Positions 33,620 to 42,773 of a DNA stretch of 64,000 bases are shown here, piece by piece. Below the pieces are notes generated by a model that was not told the origin of the DNA, made no database searches, and was given only the letters and a program-made list of their open reading frames with translations. The position numbers and the translations under genes are program-made. The stretch is from NCBI GenBank assembly GCA_963678575.2, contig CAXXHV010000001.1, positions 248,001-312,000 of the forward strand, given 5' to 3'. Each line of letters begins with the position of its first letter. Within the stretch, counting starts at the first letter, position 1. This stretch comes from Pleomorphochaeta sp963678575. GTDB lineage: Bacteria > Spirochaetota > Spirochaetia > Sphaerochaetales > Sphaerochaetaceae.

Positions 33620-36600
33620 TAAATAAAAAAATTGATGTAGAAGATTTATTAGAAAATAAACATAGATTAACCTCAGAACAAAAACAAGCTGTTGAATGCT
33701 TTGATAATTGTGTTGTAAAAGCTGGAGCTGGTGCTGGTAAAACAACTGTTTTATCATATCGCTTTTTAAATTTAATACTTCAAAATGAAGTAAATTGTGA
33801 TGAAATTTTAACTTTGACTTTTACAAAAAAAGCTGCTGCAGAAATGTATGAAAGAATTTATAATCAAATGTTAATTGTTAAAAATAAATCGACTATAATG
33901 AATAAACAATTTTCACTTTTTCCTAAAGCAACAATTTCAACAATTGATTCTTTTTGTAATCAAATAGTTAAACAAGATTGTATAAGATATGGGATTCCAA
34001 GCGACTTTACAATCGATAATAATAAAGCTTCATTAATTACAAAAAGATGTACACAGCAATTGATTGAGAATAAAAATATTTTACCAGGATTTCAATTTCT
34101 ATCAAAGGCCTATCCTCCTAATATGATAATTGATGAAATTTTAGTTAATTTAGCTAATTCAAGTTTTTATTTTCCACTTGAATTTGATAAAGAGGGGCTA
34201 TATATAGAATGTGAAAGTTTAATAAATAATTCAATTAATAATAATTTAGAAAAAGTATTAAATAACTTTGATGCTATTAAAACAAGAGATTTTGGGGTTT
34301 TAACTCCTAAATCAATAGAAATATTAAATTATTTAAATTCGAAATATGATGAATTGATTCAGTATGAAACTGGTAGTAGTGCATTTTTCAAAGAATTAAG
34401 TAATATTTCTTTTGCTTTGCCAAGGAAATCAAAAAATCCTTTAACTGAAGAATTAATTGAAATTTGTAAAAATTTAAAAGAAACTATTTCGGATATTATT
34501 TCTTTATATTTTACAAAAAATAATAATAGAATTGTTGAAGTGGTTGAAGCTCTTGAAATTTTGAAAAATAACATATTTCAAGAAAAAAGAAGAACAGGTA
34601 TTCTAACCTTTAGTGATATATCTCATTTAGCTGTAGATATTCTTTTAACAAATAAAAAAATTAGAAAAATATATAAAGAAAAATTTAAATTTATTATGAT
34701 TGATGAATTTCAAGATAATAATCAGTTGCAAAAAGATCTAACATATCTATTGAGTGAAAAATATAATTATTTCAGTGATAATATTCCAAATATTTATGAA
34801 ATAGAAAAGAGAAAATTATTTTTTGTTGGAGATGAAAAACAGAGTATATATAGATTTAGAGATGCAGATGTATCAGTTTTTAAGGCTTTATCTAAAGAAA
34901 TATTAAATGGTGGTGGAAAAGTTATTAATTTAGGTGTTAATTACCGAAGTGAACCAAAACTAATAGATTATTTTAATCAACTATTTTCAAATTTATTTAA
35001 AAACTCTAGCAAACCTTTTGAAGCAGAATTCGAATCATTAAAATCTAGAGCACCTATAGATAATATTAGTCCAAAAATTCAGTTATATATTAAAAGTGAA
35101 GATAGTAAATCTATTGTATCAAATGAGGTTGAAAAAGCATCTTCTGCTACCTGCGAAGCAACAAAAATCGCAAAATTAATTAATAAGATGTTGAATACAG
35201 ATAATTATCTTATTTCATCAAATGAAGGTTTGAAAAGACCTAGTGTAGATGATATTGCTATTCTAATGAGATCTAAGACACATCAAATTGAAATTGAAAA
35301 AGCTTTGAGAGCAAATAAGATTCCTTTTGTTATTCAAGATAATAAAGCTTTCCCTTTAGAAGCATTAACAAATGATATGTATAATATTTTACAATTAATA
35401 ATTTATCCTGATGATCTCTTAGCTTATATTAGTGTTTTAAAAGGACCCATTGGAACAATAAGTGAAAAATCTATTGCTATTTTAATGAATTCTCATGATT
35501 GTGAAAATTTATTTGAATGTGATAATTTATTTGATCAAGAGGATATTATAAAACTTAATAATATTGCTTGTATATTTGAGGAGCTTATTAATCTTTCAAT
35601 TTCTAGTAATATTTCTTCTTTATTAAATTATATTTGGTGGGATGTTGGATTACGTTATTATTATGTTTGCGAGCCAAACTATCATTTATATCTTGATAAT
35701 TTTGATTATTTATATAGACTTGCAAAGAAGTATGATGATAATCAAGTTTCATTATCAGTTTTCTTAGATGAGATAAGAAACAATTTAGGATCAAGTTCTA
35801 AGGAAGATGAAGTTGCTGTATTAAAAGAACAATCAAACGGTGTTCAAATAATGACAATTCATAAGTCAAAAGGATTAGAGTTTCCAATAGTTATTGTAGC
35901 TTTTATGGGGACTCAAAACAATAATAATGAAATTAGCTTTTCGATTGAAAAAAATATTCCAATTCCAAAACATTGTCTTTCAATTGATAAAGTATCTAAA
36001 AAAGAAAAGTTTGATAGCATTTTTATTAATAGAGCTAAAGAATTACGAAAAGAGATGGAACTAGCTGAGGTAAAAAGAGTTCTTTATGTTGCTTTAACAA
36101 GAGCAAAAACACATCTAATAATGACAGGTTCTATTAGGACATCAATAGAGAATGAAATTTTAGGGAATGATAATAAATCTCTGTTAACGATGGTATATAA
36201 TTCATCATTAGATGATAATCAAAAAATAAATTCAAGTTTAGAGTTAAAAGAAATAGAAGAAGTCAGTGCTTATGAAAATTATATAGCAGTTAATAAATCT
36301 TCAATTATTGAAAGAAAACAATTTAATGAAAATAGTATTTACTATAAAGAGAATAATGAAGAATATAATATTAATCCAAAGAATATTGGCGTTACGAAAC
36401 TTTTTGGACATAAAGATGATGGAAATTTTGAAGAAGGAAATCCTTTAGAATCTTCTGAAGTTGATGATTTATTAATTAGTTTAAGTGGGTTAAATGATCA
36501 AGTTTTCACAGATTTTGGAATTCTTTGTCACATATATGTACAATCTCTTATATTAAATAAACCACTTTTAGATTTAAGAGATGAATCTGTTTTGAAGAAA

Positions 36601-36990
36601 GGTTCTTCGCTTTCTAAACTAAAAGAATCTCAAATAAAAAAAATTGAAGATGTTGCAAAAAATTATGCTTTATCCTTTATAAATAGTAACTTTTATAATA
36701 GGTATGTAAAAGATAATAATTGTCGTTGTGAAGTAGGATTTTTTAGCAGAATTGAAAATGAAATTGGAGAAAATTTGGTTGTAGAAGGTTTTATTGATTT
36801 ATTAATTCAGGATAAAGATAATAATTATTTAATTGTTGATTTTAAGACAGATAAAGTAAGAAACCCAATAATTCATGAAAAACAGATACTAACATATACA
36901 ACAGCTGTTAAGAGATTATATCCTAACAGCTCAGTAAGAGGGTGTGTTGTATATTTGAGAGGGAAAGATAAAGAATATTTTTATAATTAA
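33616..36990 (+). CDS. addA: AddA-like ATP-dependent helicase/nuclease subunit
   Basis: This 1124-aa superfamily 1 helicase has Walker A GAGAGKTT (37-44), Walker B in FIMIDEFQDNNQLQ, motif III FFVGDEKQSIYRFRDAD, motif V MTIHKSKGLEFP and motif VI VLYVALTRAKTHL. A C-terminal RecB-like nuclease has Asp1075 and Lys1077 (IVDFKTDK). It works with the AddB-like protein encoded just upstream in break repair and Chi-type recombination. Confidence 0.92.
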   Translation: MINKKIDVEDLLENKHRLTSEQKQAVECFDNCVVKAGAGAGKTTVLSYRFLNLILQNEVNCDEILTLTFTKKAAAEMYERIYNQMLIVKNKSTIMNKQFSLFPKATISTIDSFCNQIVKQDCIRYGIPSDFTIDNNKASLITKRCTQQLIENKNILPGFQFLSKAYPPNMIIDEILVNLANSSFYFPLEFDKEGLYIECESLINNSINNNLEKVLNNFDAIKTRDFGVLTPKSIEILNYLNSKYDELIQYETGSSAFFKELSNISFALPRKSKNPLTEELIEICKNLKETISDIISLYFTKNNNRIVEVVEALEILKNNIFQEKRRTGILTFSDISHLAVDILLTNKKIRKIYKEKFKFIMIDEFQDNNQLQKDLTYLLSEKYNYFSDNIPNIYEIEKRKLFFVGDEKQSIYRFRDADVSVFKALSKEILNGGGKVINLGVNYRSEPKLIDYFNQLFSNLFKNSSKPFEAEFESLKSRAPIDNISPKIQLYIKSEDSKSIVSNEVEKASSATCEATKIAKLINKMLNTDNYLISSNEGLKRPSVDDIAILMRSKTHQIEIEKALRANKIPFVIQDNKAFPLEALTNDMYNILQLIIYPDDLLAYISVLKGPIGTISEKSIAILMNSHDCENLFECDNLFDQEDIIKLNNIACIFEELINLSISSNISSLLNYIWWDVGLRYYYVCEPNYHLYLDNFDYLYRLAKKYDDNQVSLSVFLDEIRNNLGSSSKEDEVAVLKEQSNGVQIMTIHKSKGLEFPIVIVAFMGTQNNNNEISFSIEKNIPIPKHCLSIDKVSKKEKFDSIFINRAKELRKEMELAEVKRVLYVALTRAKTHLIMTGSIRTSIENEILGNDNKSLLTMVYNSSLDDNQKINSSLELKEIEEVSAYENYIAVNKSSIIERKQFNENSIYYKENNEEYNINPKNIGVTKLFGHKDDGNFEEGNPLESSEVDDLLISLSGLNDQVFTDFGILCHIYVQSLILNKPLLDLRDESVLKKGSSLSKLKESQIKKIEDVAKNYALSFINSNFYNRYVKDNNCRCEVGFFSRIENEIGENLVVEGFIDLLIQDKDNNYLIVDFKTDKVRNPIIHEKQILTYTTAVKRLYPNSSVRGCVVYLRGKDKEYFYN

Positions 36991-38334
36991 TTAGAGACTT
37001 CCAATTTCTAAAGCACTAAAGCCATTATTAATCCACTTTGGTGCTTCGTTAAAAGCTTTTTGAACAAGTAGCAGTAAATATTCTACATTAGCATTTTCTT
37101 TTTCTGTAAATCTAGTTGCTAAGAAAAAGTTCCTAACAATGTTAGGAGAATTATCTCCACAATTATTTACATAGGAATTAAAAATTTTTCTATATTTTTT
37201 GATGTCTTTTGAATATTTACTTTCAATACTTATATAATAGTCTTCAAGTATTTTATAATTTTGAGTTTCTTTTACAGTACTTCTATCTAAATAATTTAAT
37301 AATTCAGATTCTTTTAATACTAAGAATTTTTTTCCTTCTTGAAGTTTTTTTATCATTGCAAAACTATATTCAGTAATTAAATTTGTATCTAATGGAATTA
37401 TACTAGTTTCTTTTAATTTTTGACTTTTGTAATTCTTAAAATTTTCAGGATCTAATTTTTGTAGTGTTTCATCTTTGAAAAGATCAAAACTCCAATCATA
37501 AATTCTATCAGAGACTAAATAGTTAGCAAAAAGGAAAAAGGAACTTTCATCTTCAAAATTAGAGAATAATGTTATCAATTCATCTCTACTTATTTTTATA
37601 TTTTTGTAATAAATTTTTATTAATTTTTGGAAATTTTTAATTGATATTACACCATAAAAATTTGTAGCGGCTTTTGCTAATTTAAATATTGTTTCAAAAT
37701 CTTTTTTCTTTAGCCCTTCTACAGATTTAATTGCAACTTCTATCCAAGAGGTCTTAATTCTTTGATTTCTTGATCGACCAAAACATAACCAAGATGTTTG
37801 ATTGTTTATAGCTTCAAAGATTAGTTCTTCTAATTCTATATCCCAAGCGGGTAGTTGAAAAGGGTCAAGTAAGAATTTTGTGATTGAACATTTTGAAATA
37901 ATTTTATGAGTATTAACATAATTACTAAATCTAAATGCAAATAATTGCTTATTTTCAATAAGGTCTTTATTTATCTTGCAACAATAATCAAATAATTCTT
38001 GAGCTTTATCACATAGAGGTAAATCATAAGTGTCTTGATAATCTTTAATATCATCCCAACAAATACTTTTCCATTCTTTGTATTCATTTTTAGCTTTTAA
38101 TACTTCTTCTGTTCTATCATAGGTAATATCAAAATATATAATTTTTAAAACATCATCTTTTACAATATATTCAGCACTTTCACTTTCTTTTAGAACTTTA
38201 TGAATAGATAAAGCTTTTACACCTTTTAAATCTGGATGAATTTTATTTGTAATATCTTCTAACCTGATTGCACCAAATCTATTTACAAGTGCTTTTGCCG
38301 CTATATCAATTGAAGTTATTTGTTCAGGGTTCAT
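36991..38334 (-). CDS. Protein of unknown function (447 aa)
   Basis: I do not recognise this soluble, charged protein. There is no signal peptide, membrane helix or known catalytic motif. The N-terminal 60 residues (SIDIAAKALVNRFGAIRLED, then HKVLKESESAEYIVKDDVLK) look like a winged-helix pair such as those of HARE-HTH domains. The remainder is mainly alpha-helical. It converges directly on addA with no spacer and lies upstream of a minus-strand metabolic cluster, so context gives little help. Confidence 0.55.
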   Translation of the reverse strand: MNPEQITSIDIAAKALVNRFGAIRLEDITNKIHPDLKGVKALSIHKVLKESESAEYIVKDDVLKIIYFDITYDRTEEVLKAKNEYKEWKSICWDDIKDYQDTYDLPLCDKAQELFDYCCKINKDLIENKQLFAFRFSNYVNTHKIISKCSITKFLLDPFQLPAWDIELEELIFEAINNQTSWLCFGRSRNQRIKTSWIEVAIKSVEGLKKKDFETIFKLAKAATNFYGVISIKNFQKLIKIYYKNIKISRDELITLFSNFEDESSFFLFANYLVSDRIYDWSFDLFKDETLQKLDPENFKNYKSQKLKETSIIPLDTNLITEYSFAMIKKLQEGKKFLVLKESELLNYLDRSTVKETQNYKILEDYYISIESKYSKDIKKYRKIFNSYVNNCGDNSPNIVRNFFLATRFTEKENANVEYLLLLVQKAFNEAPKWINNGFSALEIGSL

Positions 38335-38371
38335 TTTTACTCCTAAAAATTAGATAATCATAAAATTTTTA

Positions 38372-39625
38372 TCACAAATGTTGATATGTTTCAACAAGTT
38401 GATTTACTGCATTCTCAATCTTAGATAAAGCATCTTTAATATCATCAAGACTTGTTCCATAATTAAATCTTACATATCCTTTATATTCTTCATCTCCAAA
38501 CCAAGTTCCATCATTTAAACAAACATTAGCTCTACTTCCAAAGAACATTGAAACTAAACCACTTTGTTTTGCTATGGTAGAGTTATATAAATCTTTGTTC
38601 ATTTCTGCATCTTTTTCAATTAATGGTAATAATGATCTACAATCCCAAAAGCAAATAAAAGAAGCTTGAGCTTTAAGCGGTTTAATATAAGGGATTTTTT
38701 CTTTTGTGTAATTTTCAATAAACTTTGCATTATTTTCTAATACTTCAATTGCTTCTAATAACCAAGGGAGCCCTTCTTTATAAGCTGCTCTTGCAAGAGT
38801 TGTTGAGAAATATGGTGAAGAATTACAATGTAAAGTAACTCTAAAATCGTCAAATTCTTTTTTTAGTTTTAAATCATTAAATAATGATATTGAAAAGAAT
38901 TCTCCGGCAATATTAAATGTTTTCGAAGGAGCCATTGTAACCAAAGCTTTTGTATTTTTTTCTTTTGCAATTTCAATAAAACTATAGAATTTTTCATTTT
39001 TAAAAACCAAGTCAGCATGAATTTCATCGCTGATAACAAATATATTGTATTTGTTTGCTATATCACATATCTTGTATAAAGTTTCTTTTGAATAGACTTT
39101 TGCGCTTGGATTGTGAGGAGAACAAAGAATAAAAGCTTTAGCTTTTTTACATAATTTTTCAAATTCTTCAAAATCAAATTCAAAGGAATCTTCAGTTCTT
39201 TTCAATTTGCAAGGTAAAACTTTTAAACCAATATTATTTGCAATATCAACAAAAGGTTTATATGCTGGAAACGGAATAATAACACCATCTTCTTTTTTAC
39301 AATTTAAGTATAAGGCTGTAGAAATTGAATTTAAAACTCCTTGACATAAAGATATTTGAGATTTATTTATAACTAAATTATGACGTTTTTTTACAAAGTT
39401 TATAAATATTTCTTTGATATCTGAATAAGATGAATATCCATATGTTTCATAATCAACAAGCTCTTTTGCAGCTTTTGAGATTTCTGGTGCTATTTTATAT
39501 TCCATATCCGCAACCCAATATGGTGAAGCGTTTTCATTTCCACAGAACATCTTTAAGAAGTCTTTGTCCCATTTTATACAAGCTGTTTTATCTCTTTTTG
39601 CTAAATTAACAAAATTGTATCCCAT
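38372..39625 (-). CDS. PatB/MalY-type PLP aminotransferase (probable cystathionine beta-lyase)
   Basis: This 417-aa fold-type I PLP enzyme has family signatures SPYWVADMEYKIAPEI, the phosphate-side CSPHNPSAKVYS, Asp-Glu-Ile-His in VISDEIHADLV, and the Schiff-base lysine in MAPSKTFNIAGE. MalY/PatB enzymes cleave cystathionine or cysteine to release sulfur products. The exact substrate here is inferred. It follows the flavodoxin/ferredoxin gene by two bases and may be co-transcribed with it. Confidence 0.85.
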   Translation of the reverse strand: MGYNFVNLAKRDKTACIKWDKDFLKMFCGNENASPYWVADMEYKIAPEISKAAKELVDYETYGYSSYSDIKEIFINFVKKRHNLVINKSQISLCQGVLNSISTALYLNCKKEDGVIIPFPAYKPFVDIANNIGLKVLPCKLKRTEDSFEFDFEEFEKLCKKAKAFILCSPHNPSAKVYSKETLYKICDIANKYNIFVISDEIHADLVFKNEKFYSFIEIAKEKNTKALVTMAPSKTFNIAGEFFSISLFNDLKLKKEFDDFRVTLHCNSSPYFSTTLARAAYKEGLPWLLEAIEVLENNAKFIENYTKEKIPYIKPLKAQASFICFWDCRSLLPLIEKDAEMNKDLYNSTIAKQSGLVSMFFGSRANVCLNDGTWFGDEEYKGYVRFNYGTSLDDIKDALSKIENAVNQLVETYQHL

Positions 39626-39627
39626 TT

Positions 39628-40407
39628 TTATTCACTCCTATAAATGTGATTAAAATTCCCGTTTGGGTTTTTATAACGTGTTTTATTATCTCTTTTTTTC
39701 TGTATTGCCTTCGTTGGACAAGTATTAATACATCCTGTACAAGCATAGCAGTTATCATGGAAAACTGGTTTTCCCTTTTCAAAAGTAATATTATTGGCAG
39801 GACAACTTTTGTAGCAAAGTTTACAACTGATACAATCATCTGTGACATGAAAGCTCTCACTATAATGTCTTATATAATATCTAAAAAATAAATATGTCAG
39901 ATTTGTGTAACTTCTTGTAAAAAGCCTAAATGAAGGGAATTTGAACTTTTCTTCATTAATATCACTTATTATTTGGTCTATTTTAGTTGTTGCAGAATTA
40001 AATAGTGCGATATTATTTTTCTCATTTGTTTTTATCCTATAATTACTTGGAAGCTTAACATTATTTACATAAGATGTGGCTACTCCAAAATCTTTAAAGA
40101 GTTTTTCAATTCTTATATGCCCCCATCCTGGATAGTTACTTGAGGCTGTGCTAATAGCATATAAATATTTTAAATTAGAAAAGTTTTTAATTTCAGTTAA
40201 GAGTTCTTTAAGCTTTTTTTCAACAATAATTGGTTCTCTACTCATGTGTATAGGGAACACAATCCCTAATCTTTCTGGTATAGAAAAATTGTCATTATTC
40301 AGTTCATTTAACATTATTATGTTATTATGATTTTGAGATTGCGCTATCTTTTGAGCAACAAAATAACTATTGCCTGTGCCAGAAAAGCAAATAATTAAAT
40401 CTTTCAT
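39628..40407 (-). CDS. Flavodoxin-ferredoxin fusion (EFR1-type 4Fe-4S protein)
   Basis: This 259-aa electron carrier has an N-terminal flavodoxin-like FMN site (FSGTGNSYFVAQKIA, residues 9-23) and two C-terminal 4Fe-4S motifs, CISCKLCYKSCP and CYACTGCINTCP. Such proteins shuttle electrons in anaerobes. Its partner is not evident; the next gene encodes a PLP lyase, and upstream are threonine aldolase and AroA. Confidence 0.85.
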   Translation of the reverse strand: MKDLIICFSGTGNSYFVAQKIAQSQNHNNIIMLNELNNDNFSIPERLGIVFPIHMSREPIIVEKKLKELLTEIKNFSNLKYLYAISTASSNYPGWGHIRIEKLFKDFGVATSYVNNVKLPSNYRIKTNEKNNIALFNSATTKIDQIISDINEEKFKFPSFRLFTRSYTNLTYLFFRYYIRHYSESFHVTDDCISCKLCYKSCPANNITFEKGKPVFHDNCYACTGCINTCPTKAIQKKRDNKTRYKNPNGNFNHIYRSE

Positions 40408-40422
40408 TAATTTTCCTCTTTC

Positions 40423-41430
40423 TTATAAATTTTCTAATGTTTTTAATAAAGTAACCATATCAGCATCTGATATATTTAAATTGGTAACTAATCTTACATA
40501 AGATCCTTCATTATTAGATAATATTCCGAGTCCTTTTAACTTTAAAATTGTTTCATAGGCTGATTTATTTTTTTCATTGAAGAAAATAATATTAGTTTCG
40601 GGAATTTCTTGTAAAATTATATTTTCATTATTTTTTAAAACATTTGCGATTTTTTTTGCTCTAATATGATCTATCTCTAAACGTTCTATATTATTATTTA
40701 ATGCAAAAATCCCAGCAGCAGCCATTAAGCCAATTTGTCTCATTCCGCTTCCCAACATTTTTCGGTATCTTCTGGCTTCATTAATAAAGTCTTTTGTTCC
40801 GCACAGCATAGACCCCATTGGAGCTCCTAATCCTTTAGATAAACAAAAAGTAACGGTATCACAATATTGAGTTATTATATCAACTTTTGTTTTTGAAGCT
40901 ACTGATGCATTTAATAATCTAGCTCCATCCATATGGACTTTTAAATTATTTTTTTCTGCTAAAGCTTTTATTTCTTTTAGGTTAGAAATAGGATAAATTG
41001 AGCCGCCTATTGTATTTTCAACTTCTAAAATACTTGTTCTAGCCATATCGTAAATACCAGCTTTTTTTATTAAAGGCTCAAAATCTTGAGTTTTTAGTAT
41101 TCCTTTTTTTGAATTAATTGAAATAGGTAATATTGAAGCAATAGAACTGCATGCACCTATTTCATGTTGTATGATATGAGAATTTGATGCACATATAACT
41201 TCAGTTGTTGCTCCTCCATTAATCCAAAGAGAGAGTAAATTCCCCATAGATCCTGTTGGAACAAAAAGAGCTTCTTCTTTGTTTGTTATTTCGGCTGCAA
41301 AGCTTTCTAAAGTATTTACACTAGGATCTTCTCTATAAACATCATCCCCAACTTCGGCTTCATAAATTGCTTTTCTCATATCTTTAGTTGGTTTTGTTAT
41401 AGTGTCACTTCGTAAATCTATATATTTCAT
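40423..41430 (-). CDS. ltaE: Low-specificity L-threonine aldolase
   Basis: This 335-aa PLP enzyme cleaves (allo-)threonine to glycine and acetaldehyde. Landmarks are LRSDTITKPTKDMRKA at the N-terminus, VHMDGARLLNASVAS and the PLP lysine in CLSKGLGAPMGS. Length matches the family. Its ATG overlaps the aroA stop by four bases, so the two are co-transcribed. Confidence 0.92.
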   Translation of the reverse strand: MKYIDLRSDTITKPTKDMRKAIYEAEVGDDVYREDPSVNTLESFAAEITNKEEALFVPTGSMGNLLSLWINGGATTEVICASNSHIIQHEIGACSSIASILPISINSKKGILKTQDFEPLIKKAGIYDMARTSILEVENTIGGSIYPISNLKEIKALAEKNNLKVHMDGARLLNASVASKTKVDIITQYCDTVTFCLSKGLGAPMGSMLCGTKDFINEARRYRKMLGSGMRQIGLMAAAGIFALNNNIERLEIDHIRAKKIANVLKNNENIILQEIPETNIIFFNEKNKSAYETILKLKGLGILSNNEGSYVRLVTNLNISDADMVTLLKTLENL

Positions 41431-42686
41431 TTTGATTCCTTTAATTGGTTTATTAATTCAAAGAATGTAGGGAATGTCACACTTACAGCCTTTATATCAT
41501 CAATTATTATTTCGGATTTTGCATATAATCCAGCAATTGCCATTGCCATAATAATTCTATGATCTTCATATCCTTTTACTTTTGAACCATTAATGTAACC
41601 TTTTCCATTAATTACTATTCCATCAGGCAACTCTTTTACATTAACACCGAGTCTTTCTAAATTTTTTCTCATTGTAGTTATTCTATCTGTTTCTTTTAGT
41701 CTTGCTTGTGGGACATCGTTAAATGTAATTTTTTCTTTTGAAAAGGCCGCAACAACACATAATGCTGGTAAAGAATCTGGTATTGAATTTAAAGAAAATG
41801 TGCCACCTTTTAATTGGTTTGGACCAGTAACAGTTACACTATCATCTTCCCACTCTATTAAACAACCTAATTTTTCAAGAATATCTAAAGTTTCTTTATC
41901 CCCTTGAGTGTCATTTTTATTTAAGCCTTTAACACGTATTGATGTTTTACCAATTGCAGCTAAAGAGAAAAAGAATGTTGCACTAGAATAGTCGCCACTT
42001 ATATATGTTTCAATTGGTTTATATTGCTGATTCCCTTTAATAAATGAGTGCTGTAAATCTTCAGAAATATTGTATTCGAATTCTTGTTGTTTCATCCAAT
42101 CAAGAGTTAATTTAACATATGGTTTTTCATATAAAATGGGAGTAATTATTTCAACATCTGTTTTAGCTACACAACTAGCTAATAATAGGGATGATAGATA
42201 TTGAGATGTTGGACAATTTATTATTACTTTATTTTTATTAATAGGTCCTTTTATTGTGAAAGGAGGATACTCTTTGTCACTAACAAAACAGCCAAGATCT
42301 TTATATGCTTTTAAAAGAGGTCCAACAGGTCTGCTTTTTAATGAATTATCACCTGTAAAAGTAACTTCCTGTTCTAGATATGCTGCTAACCCAATAGCAA
42401 GGTATAGTGTTGTTCCACTGTTTTCACAATCAATAGTAATTGGATTTCCACCTTTACTGACTAAAGAAGAATCTACAAAAAGAGTGTTTCCTTTCTGGTC
42501 AATTATAGCTCCAAAAGCTTTACATGCATTAATACAACTTATTGTATCACTAGATAATAATGCATTGTGTATTGTACTAACGCTTTTTGCAAAGGTTGCA
42601 ATTAATAAAGCTCTTATTGTTTGGCTTTTAGAACTTGGAACATAAATTGTTCCTTTAATATTAGTTGGTTTAATTATCTTTTCCAT
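41427..42686 (-). CDS. aroA: 3-phosphoshikimate 1-carboxyvinyltransferase (EPSP synthase)
   Basis: This 419-aa enzyme of the shikimate pathway has substrate-binding motifs SSKSQTIRALLIA near the N-terminus, SGTTLYLAIGLAA, SGDYSSATFFFSLAA and the C-terminal RLKETDRITTMRKNL. I start at 42686 because the family N-terminus (KPTNIKGTIYVPSSKS) follows it. An in-frame ATG at 42731 lies in the oppA terminator and adds a hydrophobic 15-residue stretch. The ribosome site is weak. It heads the aroA-ltaE unit. Confidence 0.9.
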   Translation of the reverse strand: MEKIIKPTNIKGTIYVPSSKSQTIRALLIATFAKSVSTIHNALLSSDTISCINACKAFGAIIDQKGNTLFVDSSLVSKGGNPITIDCENSGTTLYLAIGLAAYLEQEVTFTGDNSLKSRPVGPLLKAYKDLGCFVSDKEYPPFTIKGPINKNKVIINCPTSQYLSSLLLASCVAKTDVEIITPILYEKPYVKLTLDWMKQQEFEYNISEDLQHSFIKGNQQYKPIETYISGDYSSATFFFSLAAIGKTSIRVKGLNKNDTQGDKETLDILEKLGCLIEWEDDSVTVTGPNQLKGGTFSLNSIPDSLPALCVVAAFSKEKITFNDVPQARLKETDRITTMRKNLERLGVNVKELPDGIVINGKGYINGSKVKGYEDHRIIMAMAIAGLYAKSEIIIDDIKAVSVTFPTFFELINQLKESK

Positions 42687-42722
42687 AAACAAAATATAAA
42701 CTAAATAAAAATATAAGTCTAT

Positions 42723-42752
42723 AAAAAACACTCCTCAAAAAAAAGAGGAGTG
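42723..42752 (-). terminator. Terminator of oppA
   Basis: CACTCCTC (42729-42736) and GAGGAGTG (42745-42752) form a perfect 8-bp stem with an eight-base loop. On the minus strand six T follow. It separates oppA from aroA. Confidence 0.85.
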
Positions 42753-42773
42753 CTAATAATTTTTTACTTATTA

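Noticed and set aside
42256..42645. Long plus-strand open frame (129 codons) opposite aroA
   Set aside because: It is fully antisense to a well-supported EPSP synthase, has no family similarity and no ribosome site.
42687..42731. Upstream ATG for aroA
   Set aside because: It begins at the oppA terminator and encodes a hydrophobic extension not found in EPSP synthases.
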